Assembly: GCA_003666385.1 (NCBI GenBank)
Contig: QPIN01000049.1
Span: 1-49,098 of the forward strand
Length of the DNA: 49,098 nucleotides
From: Methylococcales symbiont of Hymedesmia sp. n. MRB-2018
GTDB taxonomy: Bacteria; Pseudomonadota; Gammaproteobacteria; Methylococcales; Methylomonadaceae
Direction of reading: 5' to 3'
The notes under the pieces are model-generated. The model worked only from the letters and a program-made list of their open reading frames with translations, made no database searches and was not told the DNA's origin. The translations under genes were made by a program, and so were the position numbers. Numbering within the stretch: position 1 is the first letter of the stretch; the number at the start of each line of letters is the position of its first letter. Shown here one piece after another: positions 1 through 8,743 of the stretch.

Positions 1-652
1 CATTGGAGTAGTCGAGGTGGGACGATCTTCTACATACCAGCGACCGAGGTTTTGGTCAAAGTCGTCGGCGAAGAGGAACATATCGGTCATCTGCGTTACT
101 CCAGAAACATCCCAACCGCTGATGTCAGCGTTAAAGAGTCTGGCACCAAAGAACATCTGGCGCATATCCGTTACAGCAGAAAGGTTTGGCGCATCGGTGG
201 CACTCATTGTCATCATCCTTGCACCATGAAATGTACTCAGCATACTTTCCCAATTAGCAGTTCCCCATTGCGATACGTTTGTTAATTTCGCTGCATTCAC
301 TGCATTAACATTACCAGGTACTGCTAAATGAAACCCAGTAATCGTCCTTGAGGCTCTAACTGTGTAGGTGCGAGCACCCATAGTAGTGCCGTAGTTGTGG
401 TCAGTAGAACCGCTTACGCCCATAGAACTCTCGCCATCGCCCCAGTCAATGTCGTAGGTGGTAGTACTAAAACCAGGGAAGGTGAGGATAAGGTCACCCG
501 CAGGCATCGTCCATTCTGTAACAAAGTCTTCGTGCATGGTTGCCTGTGCGCTAGCGCTGAATAAAAAACTCGATAGCAGTAATAGAGTAGTGGCAATTAG
601 GCGGGGGGGGGGGGGGGGGAGATATTTGTTGGGATAATGGTTGTATTGGCAT
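1..652 (-). CDS. BspA/DUF285-type secreted surface protein, 5' part, out of frame at a poly-C tract
   Basis: From base 600 down to base 1 the minus strand reads without a stop. It gives a hydrophobic leader (LIATTLLLLSSFLFSASAQA), a short beta-rich region with a DWGDGES motif, then two units of the BspA/DUF285 repeat (VTDMRQMFFGARLFN, DISGWDVSGVTQMTDMF). Such proteins are secreted or surface-anchored and often mediate adhesion. The frame runs off the window edge, so the 3' end is missing. No start codon lies in this frame before a stop near 685. The only well-placed ATG is at 652, with GGAG nine bases upstream, but it is separated by a 17-base C run (coding strand) and is out of register. Read as given, it makes a 33-residue peptide ending at a TAG. 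A tract of 16 or 19 bases would restore an ORF with n-region, leader and mature protein. Contingency (phase-variable) expression is inferred; an assembly error in the homopolymer is the main alternative. Confidence 0.7.
603..619. repeat. 17-base homopolymeric G tract (C on the coding strand)
   Basis: Seventeen consecutive G on the plus strand lie between the ATG at 652 and the signal-peptide codons of the minus-strand surface protein. Long G/C runs at gene starts slip during replication and are a classic switch for surface antigens. They are also prone to sequencing error. Confidence 0.85.
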
Positions 653-758
653 TTTCTTAAGCTCCGTAATTTGATAGTGGGGGGTCAACCCATAAGTGCA
701 ACACTTTTATTTAAAAAATGGTCTTTGCCAGTCACTTCGCAAAAACCCCAAAGGGGGC

Positions 759-786
759 ATTATACCCTAAACATTTCCTAGGTCTA
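759..786 (-). promoter_or_regulatory. candidate sigma70 promoter of the surface-protein gene
   Basis: On the minus strand a perfect -10 hexamer TATAAT (759-764) is preceded after 16 bases by TAGACC (781-786), which matches four of six bases of the -35 consensus. This would give a leader of roughly 100 bases before the ATG at 652. Confidence 0.45.
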
Positions 787-830
787 TTATTCATTAATTT
801 GTGGCTATGATATGAGGGCGTGGGGGTATG

Positions 831-857
831 AGGGCAACCACAAGGGATTGCCCCTAC
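831..857 (-). repeat. REP-like hairpin, family GTAGGGGCAA..TTGCCC
   Basis: Inverted repeat GGGCAACC / GATTGCCC with a short loop, followed by CTACG. The same element, with an extended tail resembling TATATCATTGCCACAAAT, occurs near 34068, 35165 and 48140. It lies upstream of the coiled-coil gene at 964. Confidence 0.7.
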
Positions 858-861
858 GGTT

Positions 862-894
862 AAAAAAACGGGCGTTTTTTGTCCCCGTTTTTTT
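862..894. terminator. A/T-flanked hairpin, possibly bidirectional terminator
   Basis: The arms AAAAAAACGGG and CCCGTTTTTTT pair perfectly around an 11-base loop and carry T runs on both strands. The same hairpin recurs, with small changes, upstream of the related gene at 34405-35061, so it is part of the conserved flank of that gene family. Confidence 0.5.
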
Positions 895-963
895 CGTGGT
901 TTGTTAATACCATTATGCTAGAATAAAAATTATTCAATTTATTCAATTTATTCAACTATCAAT

Positions 964-1674
964 ATGTCAATAACTGATCAAGAGCTAAGAGACTTAGTAG
1001 CTGGGTTAGCAGTCTCACAAGCAAAAACCGATGCACAAATAGCCAAAACTTTTGCTGATTTAGCTATACAAACCGCCAAAACTGATGCAAAAATAGAAAA
1101 AACTTTTGCTGATTTAGCTATACAAACTGCCAAAACCGATGCACAAATAGCCAAAACCGATGAACAACTAGCCAAAACCGATGCACAACTAGCCAAAACC
1201 GATGCACAACTAGCCAAAACCGATGCACAACTAGCCAAAACCGATACCAAAGTAGATAAGCTAGCAAAGATGTATGGCGGTGTTTCTAATAATCAAGGTG
1301 ATGTTGCTGAAGAGTTTTATTTCAACTCTCTAAAAGCAAATCCCACCCTAAATGGTATTAAGTTTGACCATATTGATAAAAACATCACTCGTTGTAAAGA
1401 TGGCATTGAAGATGAGTATGATATTGTGCTTATCAATGGCAAGGAGATATTTATTATTGAGGTTAAATACAAAGCACATCAAGCCGACTTAGATAGATTA
1501 TTAAACACAAAAGCCCCCAATTTTGACAAACTATATCCCGAATACCAAAACTATATCAAACATCTAGGATTAGCCTCTTTTAGCATTAATGATGAGCTAA
1601 AAAAACACGCCATAGAAAATCATGTTACTGTTTTGCAAAGAAAAGGCAAGTTGATTGAATCTATTGCCGCTTGA
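964..1674 (+). CDS. coiled-coil repeat protein with PD-(D/E)XK-like C-terminal domain (copy 1)
   Basis: A 236-residue protein in two parts. Residues 20-97 are a regular array of 7-residue AKTDAQL-type units and 11-residue AKTFADLAIQT units (eight heptads, two hendecads here), which predicts a long alpha-helical coiled coil. Residues 98-236 form a compact domain with an EYDIVLINGKEIFIIEVKYK stretch: an Asp, a hydrophobic strand, then E-V-K. That is the D...(D/E)XK signature of restriction-endonuclease-fold proteins, and the architecture resembles the DUF3782-type group. A nuclease role is inference; no partner methylase or toxin/antitoxin gene is adjacent. Three further copies lie at 34405-35061, 35200-35910 and 48350-49098 with almost identical C-terminal domains and different numbers of units. 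The flanks (REP hairpin and poly-A hairpin upstream, palindrome downstream) are also shared with the copy at 34405. Confidence 0.85.
   Translation: MSITDQELRDLVAGLAVSQAKTDAQIAKTFADLAIQTAKTDAKIEKTFADLAIQTAKTDAQIAKTDEQLAKTDAQLAKTDAQLAKTDAQLAKTDTKVDKLAKMYGGVSNNQGDVAEEFYFNSLKANPTLNGIKFDHIDKNITRCKDGIEDEYDIVLINGKEIFIIEVKYKAHQADLDRLLNTKAPNFDKLYPEYQNYIKHLGLASFSINDELKKHAIENHVTVLQRKGKLIESIAA
1021..1254 (+). repeat. in-frame 21-bp and 33-bp coding repeats
   Basis: Tandem units of 21 bp (AKTDAQL-like) and 33 bp (AKTFADLAIQT) within the gene at 964. The unit order is 7-11-7-11-7-7-7-7-7-7 residues. Adjacent heptads near 1170-1235 are almost identical in DNA, so slippage or unequal recombination can change copy number without breaking the frame. 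Confidence 0.85.
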
Positions 1675-1693
1675 AATAATTAGAGGATACTTT

Positions 1694-1743
1694 GGGGACA
1701 GGATACTTTTTACTATTATTCCCTTAAAAAGTAGCCTGTCCCT
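1694..1743. repeat. imperfect palindrome downstream of copy 1
   Basis: GGGACAGG-A-TACTTTTTA pairs with TAAAAAGTA-G-CCTGTCCC around a short AT-rich loop. The same palindrome in longer form lies after the copy at 34405 (34326-34394). It may act as a transcription terminator or be the end of a duplicated cassette. Confidence 0.6.
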
Positions 1744-1858
1744 ATTATTGCAAAAATGGTATTAGCTTTGTTCTTTTTAATTTCAGGTACAATACTTCCC
1801 TTTTTAAACTAGGGTAAAAGCGGAGAACCTAAAGTAGATCAAGTATCTACAAACGAAT

Positions 1859-3211
1859 ATGGCACAAAAATTATATATACAGACTAATGGCTGTCAAATG
1901 AATGAGTATGATTCCGCTAAGATGCAGGATGTACTTAAAGCGTCTCACGGAATGGAGATGACAGAAACCCCTGAAGAAGCTGATGTTTTGCTATTGAATA
2001 CCTGTTCAATCAGAGAAAAAGCACAGGAAAAAGTATTTTCTGCGGTGGGTCGCTGGAGAAAAATCAAAAACAAACGCCCTGAAGTTATTATTGCTGTGGG
2101 GGGGTGTGTTGCAAGTCAGGAAGGCGCGGCATTACAAAAAAGAGCACCCTATGTTGATATTGTGTTTGGTCCACAAACACTGCACAGATTACCTGAATTA
2201 CTCAATAAAGCGCGTGATACGCGGCAACGTGTAGTCGATATTTCATTTCCGCAAATAGAAAAATTTGATGCTTTGCCAGAACCCCGGGCAGAAGGCCCTA
2301 AAGCCTTTGTTTCTATTATGGAAGGCTGTAGTAAATATTGTACTTTCTGTGTAGTGCCTTATACTCGTGGTGAAGAAATTAGCCGTCCATTGAATGCTGT
2401 GATTGCAGAAATTTCTAGCTTGGCAGAACAGGGTGTCCGTGAAATCAATTTACTCGGTCAAAATGTCAATGCTTATCGGGGTGAAATGGATGATGGAGAA
2501 ATTGCTGAGTTTTCAGTATTATTACATTATGTGGCAGCGGTAGAAGGCATTGATAGAATTCGTTTTACCACCTCGCATCCTGCTGAATATAGCGATGACA
2601 TCATTGACGCTTTTGCAGAAATTCCAGAATTAGTGAATCATTTACATCTACCCGTGCAAAGTGGCAGTGATACAATTCTGGCAAATATGAAACGGGGATA
2701 CACCCGTGATGAATATCTGCAAATCATGAATAAAATGAAAGCCGTGCGTCCTAGTATTAGTTTATCTTCCGATTTTATTATTGGATTTCCTGGTGAAACC
2801 GATGAGCAATTTGAAGATACTATGGATTTAATTGAGCAGGTAGGTTTTGATTTTTGCTATAGTTTTATCTATAGCTCTCGTCCTGGTACACCCGCTGCCG
2901 AAATGGCTGATGATATTTCTGAACAGACTAAAAAACAGCGTTTGGCGCGATTAAAAGACCGTTTAAATGAAATGACTATGGCCGTTTCAGATAATATGGT
3001 TGATACTATCCAGTCAGTATTGGTCGAAGCTGTTTCAAAAAAGAATCCCTTGCAAATGACAGGGCGAACTGAGAATAACCGCGTAGTGAATTTTACTGGA
3101 CATCCTCGTTTGGCAGGTCAATTTGTTGATGTGATGATTACACAAGCATTGCCAAATTCATTAAGAGGGCGCATGCTTGAGTATTCCATTGATAAAATTT
3201 TGAAAAACTAG
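1859..3211 (+). CDS. miaB: tRNA-2-methylthio-N6-dimethylallyladenosine synthase MiaB
   Basis: This radical SAM methylthiotransferase adds the 2-methylthio group to i6A37 of tRNAs reading UNN codons. The 450-residue length is normal. The N-terminal UPF0004 domain has the three cluster cysteines at C12 ([10 protein letters not shown]), C49 (NTCSIRE) and C83 (GGCVAS). The radical SAM cluster is C157-x3-C161-x2-C164 ([16 protein letters not shown]). A C-terminal TRAM-type region follows, with [12 protein letters not shown] near residue 400. It is first in the conserved order miaB-ybeZ-ybeY-ybeX, although ybeZ is reduced to a fragment here. No strong Shine-Dalgarno precedes the ATG, but the protein start matches the family. 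Confidence 0.97.
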   Translation: MAQKLYIQTNGCQMNEYDSAKMQDVLKASHGMEMTETPEEADVLLLNTCSIREKAQEKVFSAVGRWRKIKNKRPEVIIAVGGCVASQEGAALQKRAPYVDIVFGPQTLHRLPELLNKARDTRQRVVDISFPQIEKFDALPEPRAEGPKAFVSIMEGCSKYCTFCVVPYTRGEEISRPLNAVIAEISSLAEQGVREINLLGQNVNAYRGEMDDGEIAEFSVLLHYVAAVEGIDRIRFTTSHPAEYSDDIIDAFAEIPELVNHLHLPVQSGSDTILANMKRGYTRDEYLQIMNKMKAVRPSISLSSDFIIGFPGETDEQFEDTMDLIEQVGFDFCYSFIYSSRPGTPAAEMADDISEQTKKQRLARLKDRLNEMTMAVSDNMVDTIQSVLVEAVSKKNPLQMTGRTENNRVVNFTGHPRLAGQFVDVMITQALPNSLRGRMLEYSIDKILKN

Positions 3212-3223
3212 ATTTAAAAAACC

Positions 3224-3463
3224 TTGTCCAACTTAACCATTTCCCAAGCATTCACCCTGCTTTCTGTAGATAATCATCGTTTATCCAATTTTTGTGGTCA
3301 GTTTGATGCCCATTTTCGGCAAATTGAACAGCACTTAAAAGTTGAAATTGCCAACCGTGGAAATCAGTTTAAAGTTACTGGTTTTGCTGAAGGCAGAAAT
3401 CACCTTCTATCGTTTTCATGTTGTAAAGCTTCTGATGAGCAATATGAAAAGAAACACGGATAA
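3224..3463 (+). pseudogene. ybeZ: PhoH-like ATPase YbeZ, internally deleted remnant
   Basis: Between miaB and ybeY, where many gammaproteobacteria carry a full-length phoH-family ybeZ gene (about 320-350 codons), there are only 79 codons starting at a TTG. The first 55 or so residues resemble the YbeZ N-terminus (LSNFCGQFDAHFRQIEQHL, then VEIANRGNQFKVTG). The P-loop ATPase body is absent. The last residues (DEQYEKKHG) could be the original C-terminal tail, so the simplest reading is an internal deletion of most of the gene. The TAA overlaps the ybeY ATG (TAATG), so translational coupling with ybeY is kept. The fragment might be translated but cannot be a functional ATPase. Confidence 0.75.
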
Positions 3464-3918
3464 TGAATACTATTGACTTTCAACTGATATCTAAATCAAA
3501 CAAAATTCCCTCAGAAAGTCTATTTCAAACTTGGGTTAATTCCGTTTTAATTGATCAATCTGAAGATTCAGAAATAGTGATTCGCGTCGTTGATGAAGCT
3601 GAAATGACACGCTTTAATGAGAAATACCGAGATAAACATGGCAGCACTAATATATTGAGTTTTCCTTTTCAAGTGCCGCAAGGTATTGAGAGTGTACTCT
3701 TAGGCGATTTATTGCTTTGTGCGCCTGTGATTGAAGAAGAAGCCTGGCAGCAAAAAAAACTATTAAACCATCATTGGGCGCATATTATTGTTCATGGTGT
3801 ACTCCATTTATTAGCTTATGATCATAGCAATGAGGTCGATGCAGAAGAAATGGAAACAAAAGAAATTGAAATCTTGAAAACAATAAAAATAACAAACCCT
3901 TATCAGGAGAAAGTCTAA
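3463..3918 (+). CDS. ybeY: endoribonuclease / rRNA maturation factor YbeY
   Basis: A single-strand endoribonuclease needed for 16S rRNA 3' processing and ribosome quality control. The 151-residue protein carries the metal-binding signature HGVLHLLAYDH (H-x3-H-x5-H) near residue 110, preceded by the typical TNILSFPF segment and GDLLLCAPVI. It starts in a TAATG overlap with the ybeZ remnant and is followed two bases later by corC, so it belongs to the miaB-ybeY-ybeX operon. Confidence 0.96.
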   Translation: MNTIDFQLISKSNKIPSESLFQTWVNSVLIDQSEDSEIVIRVVDEAEMTRFNEKYRDKHGSTNILSFPFQVPQGIESVLLGDLLLCAPVIEEEAWQQKKLLNHHWAHIIVHGVLHLLAYDHSNEVDAEEMETKEIEILKTIKITNPYQEKV

Positions 3919-3920
3919 TT

Positions 3921-4763
3921 ATGAGTGATGATAAACCACCGAGTAGTCGGCCCCAACAGAAAACTTTATTTGATCGTATCGGTCAATTTCTGAGCGGGAA
4001 GCCTCAAGATCAGGAAGATCTGCTGGAAATATTGCAACAAGCACATAAAAAGTATCTGCTGGATGCAGAATCGTTAGCCATGATTCAAGGTATATTACAG
4101 TTTTCTGAGATGCGAGTGAGAGATATTATGATTCCTCGCGTGCAAATGAATGTCATCCCCAAAGATGCCGAGATAGAAACTATATTCCCATTGATTTTAG
4201 AACCAGGGCATTCTCGATTTCCGGTCATTGAAGATGATCGGAGTAAAGTTGTTGGGATTCTACTGGCGAAAGATTTATTGTTTCATCTTTTAGAAAATAA
4301 AAAACAGACGGTTGCTGACTTAATGAGACCAGTGAGTGTCGTTCCAGAAAGCAAGCGACTCAATGTATTATTGAAGGAATTTAGAGCCGAACGCAACCAT
4401 ATGGCAATAGTCGTGGATGAATATGGTATGACAGCGGGTTTAGTGACAATTGAAGATGTCTTGGAAGAAATCGTTGGTGAAATTGAAGACGAACATGACG
4501 GGCAAGAAGAAGAATATATACAAAAGCACGGTGCTAAAAAGTTCACTCTTAAAGCACTCATGCCGATAACTGAATTTAATGAATATTTTTCATCTGATTT
4601 AACAGATGATGAGCATGAAACAATTGGTGGATTCGTGGTGCATCAATTAGGACATCTGCCAAAAAAAGGCGATAAATTAGAATATAACGGTTTTCGGTTT
4701 GAAGTGGCACATGCTGATGACAGGCGCGTTTATTTGTTGATTTTGAAATTAATATCGAGTTGA
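3921..4763 (+). CDS. corC: CBS-domain protein CorC/YbeX (magnesium and cobalt efflux family)
   Basis: A cytosolic protein of 280 residues with paired CBS domains (about residues 65-190; IMIPRVQMNVIP opens the first and VVDEYGMTAGLVTIEDVLEE the second). A C-terminal CorC_HlyC transporter-associated domain follows, with a DDEHETIGGFVVHQLGHLP motif. The family is linked to divalent cation homeostasis and, with YbeY, to ribosome function. GGAGAAAG sits about ten bases before the ATG. It is the last gene of the operon; the apolipoprotein acyltransferase lnt that often follows is not here. Confidence 0.94.
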   Translation: MSDDKPPSSRPQQKTLFDRIGQFLSGKPQDQEDLLEILQQAHKKYLLDAESLAMIQGILQFSEMRVRDIMIPRVQMNVIPKDAEIETIFPLILEPGHSRFPVIEDDRSKVVGILLAKDLLFHLLENKKQTVADLMRPVSVVPESKRLNVLLKEFRAERNHMAIVVDEYGMTAGLVTIEDVLEEIVGEIEDEHDGQEEEYIQKHGAKKFTLKALMPITEFNEYFSSDLTDDEHETIGGFVVHQLGHLPKKGDKLEYNGFRFEVAHADDRRVYLLILKLISS

Positions 4764-4833
4764 TTTTTTGCTAATAGCTGAAACTAATTTTTCTGCAACA
4801 TAATGATTAATATTTTCTAGGATAGCAACAGAC

Positions 4834-7056
4834 ATGTCAAATTCAAAAATCATTTATACCCTGACTGACGAAGCCCCCGCTTTAGCGACGTATTCTTTTT
4901 TGCCCATTGTCCAGGCTTATTCTGCGGCGGCCAATATTGCCGTTGAAACCAGAGACATTTCTTTAGCCGCACGTATTCTTGCTAATTTCCCTGAAAACCT
5001 GACCGATGAGCAAAAGCAAGATGATGCCCTTGCAGAACTGGGTGAAATTGTAAAAACCCCTGTTGCCAATATTATTAAACTACCTAATATTAGTGCCTCA
5101 ATTCCACAACTAAAGGCAGCAATTAAAGAATTGCAAGCCTCCGCTTATGACATCCCTGATTATCCAGAAGATACCGATAATGAGGAAGCACAAAAGATCA
5201 AGCTACGTTATGGCAAAGTATTAGGTAGTGCCGTCAACCCAGTATTACGAGAGGGTAATTCCGACCGCCGCGTAGCTGCTCCTGTTAAAGAATATGCTCA
5301 GAAACACCCTCATAGTATGGGGGCTTGGTCGCCAGATTCTAAGTCACATGTCGTTTCGATGAGTGACGGTGATTTTTATTCCAGTGAGCAATCGGCAGTC
5401 ATTAAATCGGCGGGTAATATCAAAATTGAGTGCTTGGGTGATGATGGCAACGTCCGTGTACTGAAAGAAAAAATACCAGTACAGAAAGGAGAAGTCATTG
5501 ATGCAACAGTGATGAGCCGTCAGGCTTTATGTGCTTTTTTTGAACAGTCGATTGTAGATGCAAAAGCTGAAGGTGTACTACTGTCATTGCATTTAAAAGC
5601 CACGATGATGAAGGTTTCCGATCCCATTATATTTGGTCATGCAGTCAAGGTTTATTATCGAGAGGTTTTCGCTAAACATAGCACAACATTTAAGCATCTG
5701 GGTGTCGATAGTCGTAATGGTTTGGGCGATGTTTATGCAAAAATTGCCAAGCTAGCCGATCCTCAACGCCAGCAAATTGAAGCTGATATTTTAGCCGTTT
5801 ATCAAACACAGCCAGCATTGGCAATGGTCAATTCTGATAAAGGTATTACCAATTTACATCTGCCTAGCGATGTCATTATTGATGCTTCAATGCCAGCAAC
5901 ATTGCGATCTTCTGGGCAAATGTGGGGTCCAGATGGGCAATTACAGGACACTAAAGCAATGATCCCTGATCGCTGTTATGCAGGTATTTATCAAGAAGTC
6001 TTTGAATTCTGTCAACAGCATGGTGCTTTTGATGTAACGACTATGGGTAATGTCAGCAATGTCGGTTTGATGGCACAAAAAGCAGAAGAATATGGATCCC
6101 ATGACAAAACCTTTGAGATAGCAGCAAAAGGTAGAGTGCGTGTTACTGATGTTGAGGGTAATATTTTGCTACAACATAATGTTGAACAAGGAGATATTTG
6201 GCGCCTGTGCCAGACCAAAGACTTACCTGTTCAGGACTGGGTTAAACTGGCTGTACGCCGTGCCAAAGCAACAGCTCATCCTGCTATTTTCTGGTTGGAT
6301 AAAGAGCGTGCCCATGATGCTAATTTAATTGCTAAAGTTGAAAGTTATTTAGAGCAACAAGATACCACGGGGCTTGAGATTAAAATTATGCCCCCTGTAG
6401 AAGCTATGCGTTATACATTACAGCGTGTTCAAGCGGGTGAAAACACTATTTCTGTAAGTGGCAATGTATTAAGAGATTATTTAACCGATTTATTCCCCAT
6501 TTTAGAATTAGCTACCAGTGCCAAAATGCTATCCATAGTGCCTCTATTAGCAGGTGGGAGCTTATTTGAAACAGGTGCAGGCGGCTCGGCTCCAAAACAT
6601 GTTCAACAGTTACTAAAAGAAAATCATTTACGCTGGGATTCCTTGGGTGAATTTCTGGCACTAGCCGTTTCTCTGCAAGATTTGGCACAAAAAAATGATT
6701 CAAAAAAAGCACAAGTACTCGCATCAGCCTTAAATCAGGCAAATAGTAAATTCCTAAGCAACAACAAATCACCATCACCTAAAGTAGGTGAACTAGATGT
6801 TCGAGGCAGTCATTTTTATCTTGCTCAGTATTGGGCCCAAGCTTTAGCAGAACAAAACCTAGTTGCTGACTTACAGACACAATTTAGCATTATCGCCCAG
6901 CAGTTAACTGAGAATGAAGATAAAATTGTTGCCCAATTAAATTCTGTTCAAGGTCAAGCTGTTGATATTGGCGGTTACTATTATCCAGATGAAGCAATGA
7001 CTAATTTGGTGATGCGTCCTAGCCATATTTTTAATACCATTCTCAAAGATATTTAA
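4834..7056 (+). CDS. icd: NADP-dependent isocitrate dehydrogenase, monomeric type
   Basis: Converts isocitrate to 2-oxoglutarate with NADP in the TCA cycle. The 740-residue length and sequence ([19 protein letters not shown] at the start, [19 protein letters not shown] near 145, [20 protein letters not shown] near 570, [15 protein letters not shown] near 655) are those of the monomeric IDH family, not the dimeric type. It stands alone downstream of corC with a 70-base gap. In methylotrophs the oxidative TCA branch often serves mainly biosynthesis; nothing in the sequence shows its regulation. Confidence 0.97.
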   Translation: MSNSKIIYTLTDEAPALATYSFLPIVQAYSAAANIAVETRDISLAARILANFPENLTDEQKQDDALAELGEIVKTPVANIIKLPNISASIPQLKAAIKELQASAYDIPDYPEDTDNEEAQKIKLRYGKVLGSAVNPVLREGNSDRRVAAPVKEYAQKHPHSMGAWSPDSKSHVVSMSDGDFYSSEQSAVIKSAGNIKIECLGDDGNVRVLKEKIPVQKGEVIDATVMSRQALCAFFEQSIVDAKAEGVLLSLHLKATMMKVSDPIIFGHAVKVYYREVFAKHSTTFKHLGVDSRNGLGDVYAKIAKLADPQRQQIEADILAVYQTQPALAMVNSDKGITNLHLPSDVIIDASMPATLRSSGQMWGPDGQLQDTKAMIPDRCYAGIYQEVFEFCQQHGAFDVTTMGNVSNVGLMAQKAEEYGSHDKTFEIAAKGRVRVTDVEGNILLQHNVEQGDIWRLCQTKDLPVQDWVKLAVRRAKATAHPAIFWLDKERAHDANLIAKVESYLEQQDTTGLEIKIMPPVEAMRYTLQRVQAGENTISVSGNVLRDYLTDLFPILELATSAKMLSIVPLLAGGSLFETGAGGSAPKHVQQLLKENHLRWDSLGEFLALAVSLQDLAQKNDSKKAQVLASALNQANSKFLSNNKSPSPKVGELDVRGSHFYLAQYWAQALAEQNLVADLQTQFSIIAQQLTENEDKIVAQLNSVQGQAVDIGGYYYPDEAMTNLVMRPSHIFNTILKDI

Positions 7057-7063
7057 CGCAAGT

Positions 7064-7180
7064 GGCAGGCTACAACTTGCAGGCGCTTACCTCATCAATC
7101 AAGGCAGTGAGATAGAATTACCCACAGGTGTTACTAGCCGTACCAGCGATAATGAAAAAGCCAATATCAAGGTGCTATAA
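7064..7180 (+). pseudogene. possible short coding remnant downstream of icd
   Basis: An open frame without a start codon reads GRLQLAGAYLINQGSEIELP and then TGVTSRTSDNEKANIKVL before a stop. A second frame continues KIRIRDRASGLAKTETVKN to about 7275. The composition looks protein-like, but I do not recognise a family. It may be a decayed gene or chance. Confidence 0.2.
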
Positions 7181-7270
7181 AATCCGCATCCGTGACCGTG
7201 CATCAGGGTTAGCAAAAACGGAAACGGTCAAAAACAAACAGAAAAAGAAGCGTATTTCTTATTTTGCTTT

Positions 7271-7660
7271 TTACTGAGCACCTGCTTTACCTGCTTTACC
7301 TGCTGCCTTGGCAAACATAAGCTGTTTTACAACACGGCGGGTAATATCATTGCGCATTTTTTTTAAATGACGGTCGGCAATAACAGCAGGTACATCATTA
7401 TCAAGATAGCGCTGACGCATTTGAGCCAAAACCTCTTCGCACTGTTTTATAATAGACGCTGTAGCACCTTTGACATCAACATTACCTTTAGCAGTTAGTC
7501 GCATTTTATCGGTCACACACTTCTTGTATTGATACTGAGCCTGCTGAATTTTCTTGATCGTTGATTCTGTCAACTTTGTCGCATTCCACGCATTCTTTGC
7601 CTCGACCGCATACGCAAAACTGGAAGCCATTAAACAGATTAATAATAAACAGTGTTTCAT
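7271..7660 (-). CDS. small secreted protein of unknown function
   Basis: A 129-residue protein with a clear signal peptide (MKHCLLLICLMASSFAYA, cleavage probably after AYA or VEA). The mature part is helical, lysine/arginine-rich and contains two cysteines (KKCVTDK, KQCEEVLAQ) that could form a disulfide. It ends in an Ala/Gly/Lys-rich tail (AGKAGKAGAQ). I do not recognise the family. It stands alone between icd and sdh, on the opposite strand to both. Confidence 0.7.
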   Translation of the reverse strand: MKHCLLLICLMASSFAYAVEAKNAWNATKLTESTIKKIQQAQYQYKKCVTDKMRLTAKGNVDVKGATASIIKQCEEVLAQMRQRYLDNDVPAVIADRHLKKMRNDITRRVVKQLMFAKAAGKAGKAGAQ

Positions 7661-7979
7661 TGTTTTTTACTCCAATTGTTAAATCTATACTTTAGGGGAT
7701 TAAATTTTTCCACAAAACAAATTCGATCTCCAAAGTATGGGGACAAAATCAAGACATTTCAACTCTACTTCAAATAGAGAAACCTAGTCTTAGCAAATCA
7801 GGGTAAACTTGTGTCAGCAAAGGTGTTGACACATTAGTATCGCTCAAGAACGATTCAAAATACATCTTAAAAGTGAGTAAATATAGTAATTGTAAAAATT
7901 TTAATTTAATGATGGAACAGCTAGAAATATCAATGTACTATAACGATTCAAAAGCTTTAACTCGTCTATTAATAGCATT
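7661..7979. other. intergenic region upstream of sdhC
   Basis: About 320 bases without a gene, divergent between the secreted-protein gene and sdhC, so both promoters should lie here. A GGGGACA-type sequence at 7739 resembles fragments near 1694, 11964 and 34335. I see no clear terminator or riboswitch. Confidence 0.5.
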
Positions 7980-8345
7980 ATGACTCAAAATAACAGACCT
8001 CTTTCGCCCCATCTTCAAGTTTATAAATTACCGCTAACGAGTATTGTCTCTATCACCCATCGTATGACAGGCGTGGTTTTGGCGTTGGGTCTCATGGTTT
8101 ATGTGTATAGTTTTTATAGTATCCTGCAAGGTAATGAAAGCTATTTAGCATTACAGTCTGTGTTAAATAGTACGTTGCTTAGTATTGTTGTCTGGTTTTT
8201 TATATACGCTTTATTTTTTCATCTGTGTCATGGTATTAGGCATTTGATCTGGGATGCAGGAAGTGGTTTTGAGAAACAGATGATGGATAGGAATGCAGTG
8301 ATTGAATTAGCTGTTTCTTTTGTATTAACCCTTGTTTTTTATTAA
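7980..8345 (+). CDS. sdhC: succinate dehydrogenase cytochrome b556 subunit SdhC
   Basis: Membrane anchor of complex II, which binds heme b and ubiquinone with SdhD. The 121-residue protein has the SdhC signature RPLSPHLQVYKLPLTSIVSI followed by HRMTGV. It has three transmembrane helices, and the heme-ligand histidine is in the HLCHGIRHLIWD segment. It is first in sdhCDAB-sdhE-ygfX and is separated by four bases from the sdhD ATG. Confidence 0.95.
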   Translation: MTQNNRPLSPHLQVYKLPLTSIVSITHRMTGVVLALGLMVYVYSFYSILQGNESYLALQSVLNSTLLSIVVWFFIYALFFHLCHGIRHLIWDAGSGFEKQMMDRNAVIELAVSFVLTLVFY

Positions 8346-8349
8346 ATTT

Positions 8350-8730
8350 ATGGATTTACAAACACCTTTAGCAAAAGTTCGTGGTTTAGGTTCAGCCAAA
8401 GCAGGAACGCATCATTTCTGGATGCAAAGAATCACAGCGATTTCTTTGATCCCTTTATCATTTTGGATGGTTTCTTTTACCCGTCAGTTACTAACGGCTT
8501 CGCATGGTGAAATGGTGGTCTGGCTGGCTGGGCCAGTTGATACCTCTATTGCCATTGCCTGGATCATTGCTACTTTTTACCATGCCGAATTAGGTTTACA
8601 AGTGGTTATTGAAGATTATGTCCATTCTGAATGGTTGAAAATAGCTTCGATATGGCTAATGAAGCTCACTTTTTTCTTTTTCGCATTAGTTGCTATTGTA
8701 GCTATTTTTAGAATTTCATTGCAGGGATAA
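8350..8730 (+). CDS. sdhD: succinate dehydrogenase membrane anchor SdhD
   Basis: The second membrane anchor, 126 residues and three helices, with the typical start MDLQTPLAKVRGLGSAKAGT followed by HHFWMQRITA. The heme/quinone-site region reads ATFYHAELGLQVVIEDYVHSE. The ATG at 8350 matches family N-termini; an upstream TTG at 8332 would only add six residues overlapping sdhC. Confidence 0.95.
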   Translation: MDLQTPLAKVRGLGSAKAGTHHFWMQRITAISLIPLSFWMVSFTRQLLTASHGEMVVWLAGPVDTSIAIAWIIATFYHAELGLQVVIEDYVHSEWLKIASIWLMKLTFFFFALVAIVAIFRISLQG

Positions 8731-8743
8731 GGTGAGATAAAAC

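Larger units (their letters stand above)
661..963. other. intergenic region between the surface-protein gene and the first repeat gene
   Basis: About 300 bases with no gene. It holds the minus-strand promoter candidate (759-786), a REP-like hairpin (831-857), a strong A/T-flanked hairpin (862-894), and the upstream region of the gene at 964. That region includes a TATGCTAGAAT -10-like sequence near 915 and three direct copies of a 9-base TTATTCAAY repeat just before the start codon. Confidence 0.6.

Noticed and set aside
978-1250. Long antisense open frame reading MVSVLASCASVLASC repeats (also 34829-35047, 35624-35896, 48774-49088)
   Set aside because: It is the complement of the 21-bp coding repeats; the sense frame has the conserved C-terminal domain, and the antisense frames have no independent support.
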